Shown here piece after piece: positions 59,895 to 64,000 of a DNA stretch of 64,000 nt (positions within the stretch are counted from its first letter, which is position 1; each line of letters opens with the position of its first letter). Under the pieces are notes generated by a model that saw only the letters and a list, made by a program, of their open reading frames with translations, searched no databases and was not told where the DNA came from. The DNA is from Hybos culiciformis (lineage: Eukaryota > Arthropoda > Insecta > Diptera > Hybotidae). A program made the translations under genes and the position numbers. Location of the stretch: NCBI GenBank assembly GCA_964007475.1, contig OZ023275.1:6510001-6574000 (forward strand). Reading direction: 5' to 3'.

Positions 59895-62862
59895 TTTATT
59901 TAAAATTATTTTATAAACATTTTCAATTATTTATTTTTCTAAATCTTTTCTTCTCAATAAAAACTCTGCTATGATTTTATTATTTGTCTTAAAATGTAAT
60001 TAACTTTAATAAGAATCATTGAAATTATCCTCTTTAATATTAGAATAAAAAATAATTATTAAGAAAATAATAATTTCGTGTAATATAATTATATAAATGA
60101 AATGTTTTTCTTATATTCCATGTAAATAATATAATATCTGAAGTCGAAAAATTATTTGTAATAATATTTTCTTGGAACCACAAAATTCATAACAGATTTA
60201 TTTCATATTTTGCTAATGACTATATTATTTTGTTATATACACTAAATTTGGTTTTATTAATATTTATATTGATATATAACTCGTTTGACTTTATTTGATT
60301 ACTTTTGTCAGATATTATTAAATTTTGACTCTTAAATGAAGTTCAATAATATTTAATTAAGTATTAACAAAATATTTATTTATTTATTTACATACCTATA
60401 AGTTTCAAGGAAATTGAATCTAGTATTTATAATGTTTTAGTTTAGGACTATGAAATGAAATATTATCTTTATTATTATTTTATTTTTTATTAATATTATT
60501 TTATTCTTATCAAGGCAATGGATATTTCAAAACAAAATATAGTTTTTAGAAGTGTCTATATACTTTAAAACTCATACGTTTTGATGAACATAATCTTATA
60601 GGTTCGACAATAAATTTCCGATAGGAAATCTTATTGCAGAGTTTTCTTCCTTAAAAAGTGTCAAGAAAAAAACCCTTCCAAATATTTTGGTTTTTCTTCA
60701 AAAGTTTGTATTAGTGAGTAAGTGTAAGTTCGGAGAATCCTTAAGGGTACACAAATGTTGTACCTAATGCAGAATATATAACGATAAAACTTTTAAAATG
60801 TTGAACTTGATTTGAGTGAAACTGATTTAATTTAAAAAAAAAAATAACAAAAAAAAAATCATGGGAAAAAATGAAATATGTGTTTTTCTGCCCTAAGCAT
60901 CAAAAAATTAAATTTTCCAAAAGTTTGGAAATTAAATTTAGAAAATATTCAATTAAAGAAATTTCATTTGAAATGAAACAACCAATTTTATGCAAAATTT
61001 TTATTTGTTTACGAATTGTCATAACTTTTTTAACCTTTTCGAAAATTTATCTCAAAAAAATTAATTCAGCTCTTTTCTTGAAAAAAAAAAAAAAAAGTTT
61101 AAAAAAAAGTTTTATCTTCACTTGAACAAAATTAGCACAATTTTTTTCTGTTTATCAAGTTTCTTTAAATCCCATATATTTACAAAAAAAAAAAAGTAAA
61201 AAAACACTTCTGAAGAATCTTATTTGAATAATTGAAAATTATCATAATTTTTGTTATAATGTTTATCCTTTACGTCTTTCTTAAATAAAAGATAATTTTT
61301 CTCATGGAGGCTTTGTTACTGATGATAAAAAAAAATTTTTTAATATATATTTTTATATTTTATGAATATATACTGAAGAATATGGGGTGACATTCAGGAA
61401 AAAAAGGAGGAATTTATAATTCTATCATTTTTTGGTTATAGAAAATTAAGTACTAATTTCTTGAATTTATTTTTTTTTTATTATAAAGTCAACAAAATAT
61501 AAAAAAAAATATGGCCTCAAAATAATCCGAGAATGAAAACAAAATTTTTATTTTAAACCACTTTATTTTCTTAATATATAATATAAACAAAAGAAGCATA
61601 TCAAATTTGTCAAGCTCTAGGATTCCAACTGAATGCGTATACATAAGTTTAAGTATTTAAAATATATATTCTGACACGAAGTAAATATATAAATTCTAAA
61701 AGTATCGAAAAAGAAAAGTTGAGAATTTTAAAAGCATTTAATTTAAAAAAATACTCATTGTACTCGAGTTCGTAATAAAGTTATCGAAAATAAGAAAAAA
61801 AAAAAAATTATATTCGAGATTTTTACATATACATTGTCATAAAAAACAATAAGTCGTTAATTTATTAGAAAAACTCACGTATAGTTTTTTTGAAATCGAT
61901 ATTTGAGAAGTTTAAGTTCAAATCGATGTTACATCAAAATATTGTTCTTTAGTCCTTAAAGTTTAGTTTAGAATAGGATTGCAAAAATTATTTAGATATT
62001 TTGTATTTATATTATTAATTTTATTTATGTCATTTTATGTTTACATTATATTTATATTATTTTTATTATAATACTTGGCTTGGTGAAATTAAACTGAGCC
62101 TTATAATTTGCACAATATCAAGTTACGAGTAATAAAGTTTTGGAAGCATAAAGTTGGCATTATAATGAGTTAACTTAGCACAAAAAACAATATTATTTAT
62201 TTTCAACTCGAAATATAATTTTAAAAGTTTAGATGTTATTTTTATATTTTTTAAAATCATATTTCAAATATATATCCATTAGTTAAAAAATCGACGTAAA
62301 AAACATTTAAGTGAAATTGTAGAAAAATTTAAATTGGGCGTATTATGTATGTAGAATAATAATGTAAATTGTTGTTACGCAATTATTTTTAAACATCTAA
62401 TAAAAGTTTAGGTAATAATATTTTTTTTTATTATTATTTTCATGAAATAAAAAATTGGCTTCTTTTCATACATATAATAAACAAAATCAGGATAAAATAA
62501 TATGTATATTCTAGAATATTATATACCAGTAGTAGAAGCTCATTTAGAGACATTAAAAACGACAAAATTCAATTTTGATTTTAAATATAAAATTTTCCTT
62601 TTTCTTTTTTTTTAATTTATGTAGGTAAGGTAGAAAATAATTTATGTGTGTTGTATATATTCTATTGTGTTTTACATTATACGTTTCTTTTATCGAATGC
62701 ATTCAAAAAGACTACATAAATTAATTTTTTATTGAATTTTCAATAGAAAATCAAGTGTGATTGATGTGAAGAAAATTAAATTTTCAAAAAAATACAGTAT
62801 ATTAACAAACAAATAAATAAAATGAAAAAAACAACACACACACACACACTTTTTTTTAATTA
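59895..62862. other. Gene-free A+T-rich stretch
   Basis: Low-complexity sequence with long A and T runs; short lysine- and phenylalanine-rich open frames have no recognisable motif. Nothing further supported. Confidence 0.5.
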
Positions 62863-62864
62863 TA

Positions 62865-63369
62865 CACCAATACTTGCTTTGCGTTCATTTCGTTTTGCGT
62901 TTTTTCGAAGTTGCGTCGTTGCTGAATTAGTACTAATTCTCAATTTGCGTCGTTGGATTTTCGTAGTTGCGTTGTTTTCGGTAGCAAATATTGGACAAAT
63001 TTTTTGTCAAAGGATGCCGAATTACGACACAGACACTTAGGACTCATCAGACAGTGATTAATTTTTGTTTTTTTTTTTTTTAAATTAATGAAATCTTCTA
63101 TTTTGTTTTAATTGAATTTGTTTTTTTTCTATGAATGTATATTGTATGTATGTATGTATATGCCAACAAATAAATTTTTTTATTATTTTTGTTTTTTAAA
63201 TGATTACTTTTTCCAATTTTCTTCTTAAAAATTAGTATTTTCGTAACCCTGGAACCTATTTTCCATCTTTACATGGTTTGCAATAGAAAATCATAATTCA
63301 ATTTGCGTCGTTTCAATTTGCGTCGTGTTTTTTTGGAACGTAACCACGACGCAAATTTAGGTATTGGTG
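62865..63369. mobile_element. Candidate Tc1/mariner-like MITE with GCGTCG motifs
   Basis: Terminal CACCAATAC and GTATTGGTG are inverted repeats, flanked by TA on both sides (62863-62864 and 63370-63371). Inside both ends, TTGCGTCGTT-type words recur about seven times, on the plus strand mostly, with the reverse form CGACGCAAA at the right end. An open frame at 62822-63040 crosses the left border and is built from these repeats, so it is not taken as a gene. Confidence 0.7.
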
Positions 63370-63371
63370 TA

Positions 63372-64000
63372 TACATTTTAGATTAAAAATATTTTGTCCA
63401 ATGAAGAATTTTGTTGAAACAAAAAAAATTTTTGAGAGATTTTTTTTATTACAATATTAAATTAAAAATTGTTTAGAATTTGTCGTAAATACTTTCGTAA
63501 TAATATAATTAAAAAATGTTATTTTTTATTGATATTAAAATGTGTTTTATAATATGTCTTGCTAGTGCAAAAATAATTTAAGCTAACTTTCAACTAATTA
63601 AGTTAATTTAATTAAAATTTTATGATTTTTAAAATTTTTCAAAATTCTGACGACTTCGACAGAAAAAACATATAAATTTATTTCTATAAAGCTATTTGTT
63701 TTTGTTTTCTTCTTGAAATAATAATGCCTTACTTTAAATATATATTTGGAATAATCCTATGTTATTGAAAACTCTTTTATTTAATTTTCGAATTTTATTC
63801 AATAACTAAGATTAAAAAATATTCTTGTTAAATTACAATTTTATTAAGGTTGTTGGGCTGTTGAGCTTTAAAAGTTAGAGGAATTCTTATTTTTGCTAAT
63901 CCCCTATTAAATTCCTAACTGTAATAATAAAGTTGTATATTTTTATATGAGCAATGACAGAGAAATTTCAGAAATATTTTCCAATTTCGCAAATTCCACT
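63372..64000. other. Right end of window, no feature
   Basis: A+T-rich sequence without a recognisable gene or repeat. Confidence 0.5.

Noticed and set aside
62822..63040. 72-codon frame with Arg/Phe/Val-rich sequence
   Set aside because: It crosses the border of the TIR element and consists largely of the repeated TTGCGTCGTT words.

Overview
The window is nuclear DNA from an insect. It is strongly A+T-rich, its genes are split by GT-AG introns, and it encodes MBF2-family and CLIP-domain protease proteins typical of arthropods. A pgant7-type glycosyltransferase and insect-type hAT, P-like, jockey-like and BEL/Pao elements support this. I cannot assign the order or species. There is one 200-base assembly gap (50878-51077).

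Layout: 1-1.4 kb holds repeats. 1.66-3.64 kb is a complete six-exon mitochondrial tyrosyl-tRNA synthetase gene. 4.4-8.0 kb is a complete seven-exon polypeptide N-acetylgalactosaminyltransferase of the GALNT7/pgant7 type. 8-14.9 kb is gene-poor, with a THAP-like fragment and a P-superfamily-like element carrying half a THAP zinc finger. 15-24.7 kb is a tandem cluster of four two-exon MBF2-family genes for small secreted proteins. A 5'-truncated LINE with perfect target-site duplications interrupts the cluster.

28.8-39.5 kb is a long CLIP-domain serine protease gene: signal peptide, CLIP domain, about 620-codon low-complexity linker, trypsin-like domain, about 1021 aa in all. 41-43.2 kb is a decayed BEL/Pao gag interrupted by a hAT-like element. 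43.2-50.9 kb is a rearranged second copy of the protease locus. It starts with a 3.7 kb near-perfect inverted repeat whose arms each carry a divergent three-exon gene for a small secreted CLIP-only protein with an acidic tail (129 and 151 aa). A duplicated protease domain follows, with the catalytic triad kept but three conserved glycines replaced. From 51 kb to the end I see no genes, only mobile-element copies and A+T-rich sequence.

The two housekeeping-type genes at the left have no functional tie to the rest. The MBF2 cluster and the CLIP locus are both lineage-expanded families of secreted proteins. The most interesting region is 43-50 kb. There an inverted duplication, loss of a phase-2-bounded linker cassette and an expanding 21-bp coding repeat seem to have made free-standing CLIP proteins beside a fast-changing, probably inactive protease.
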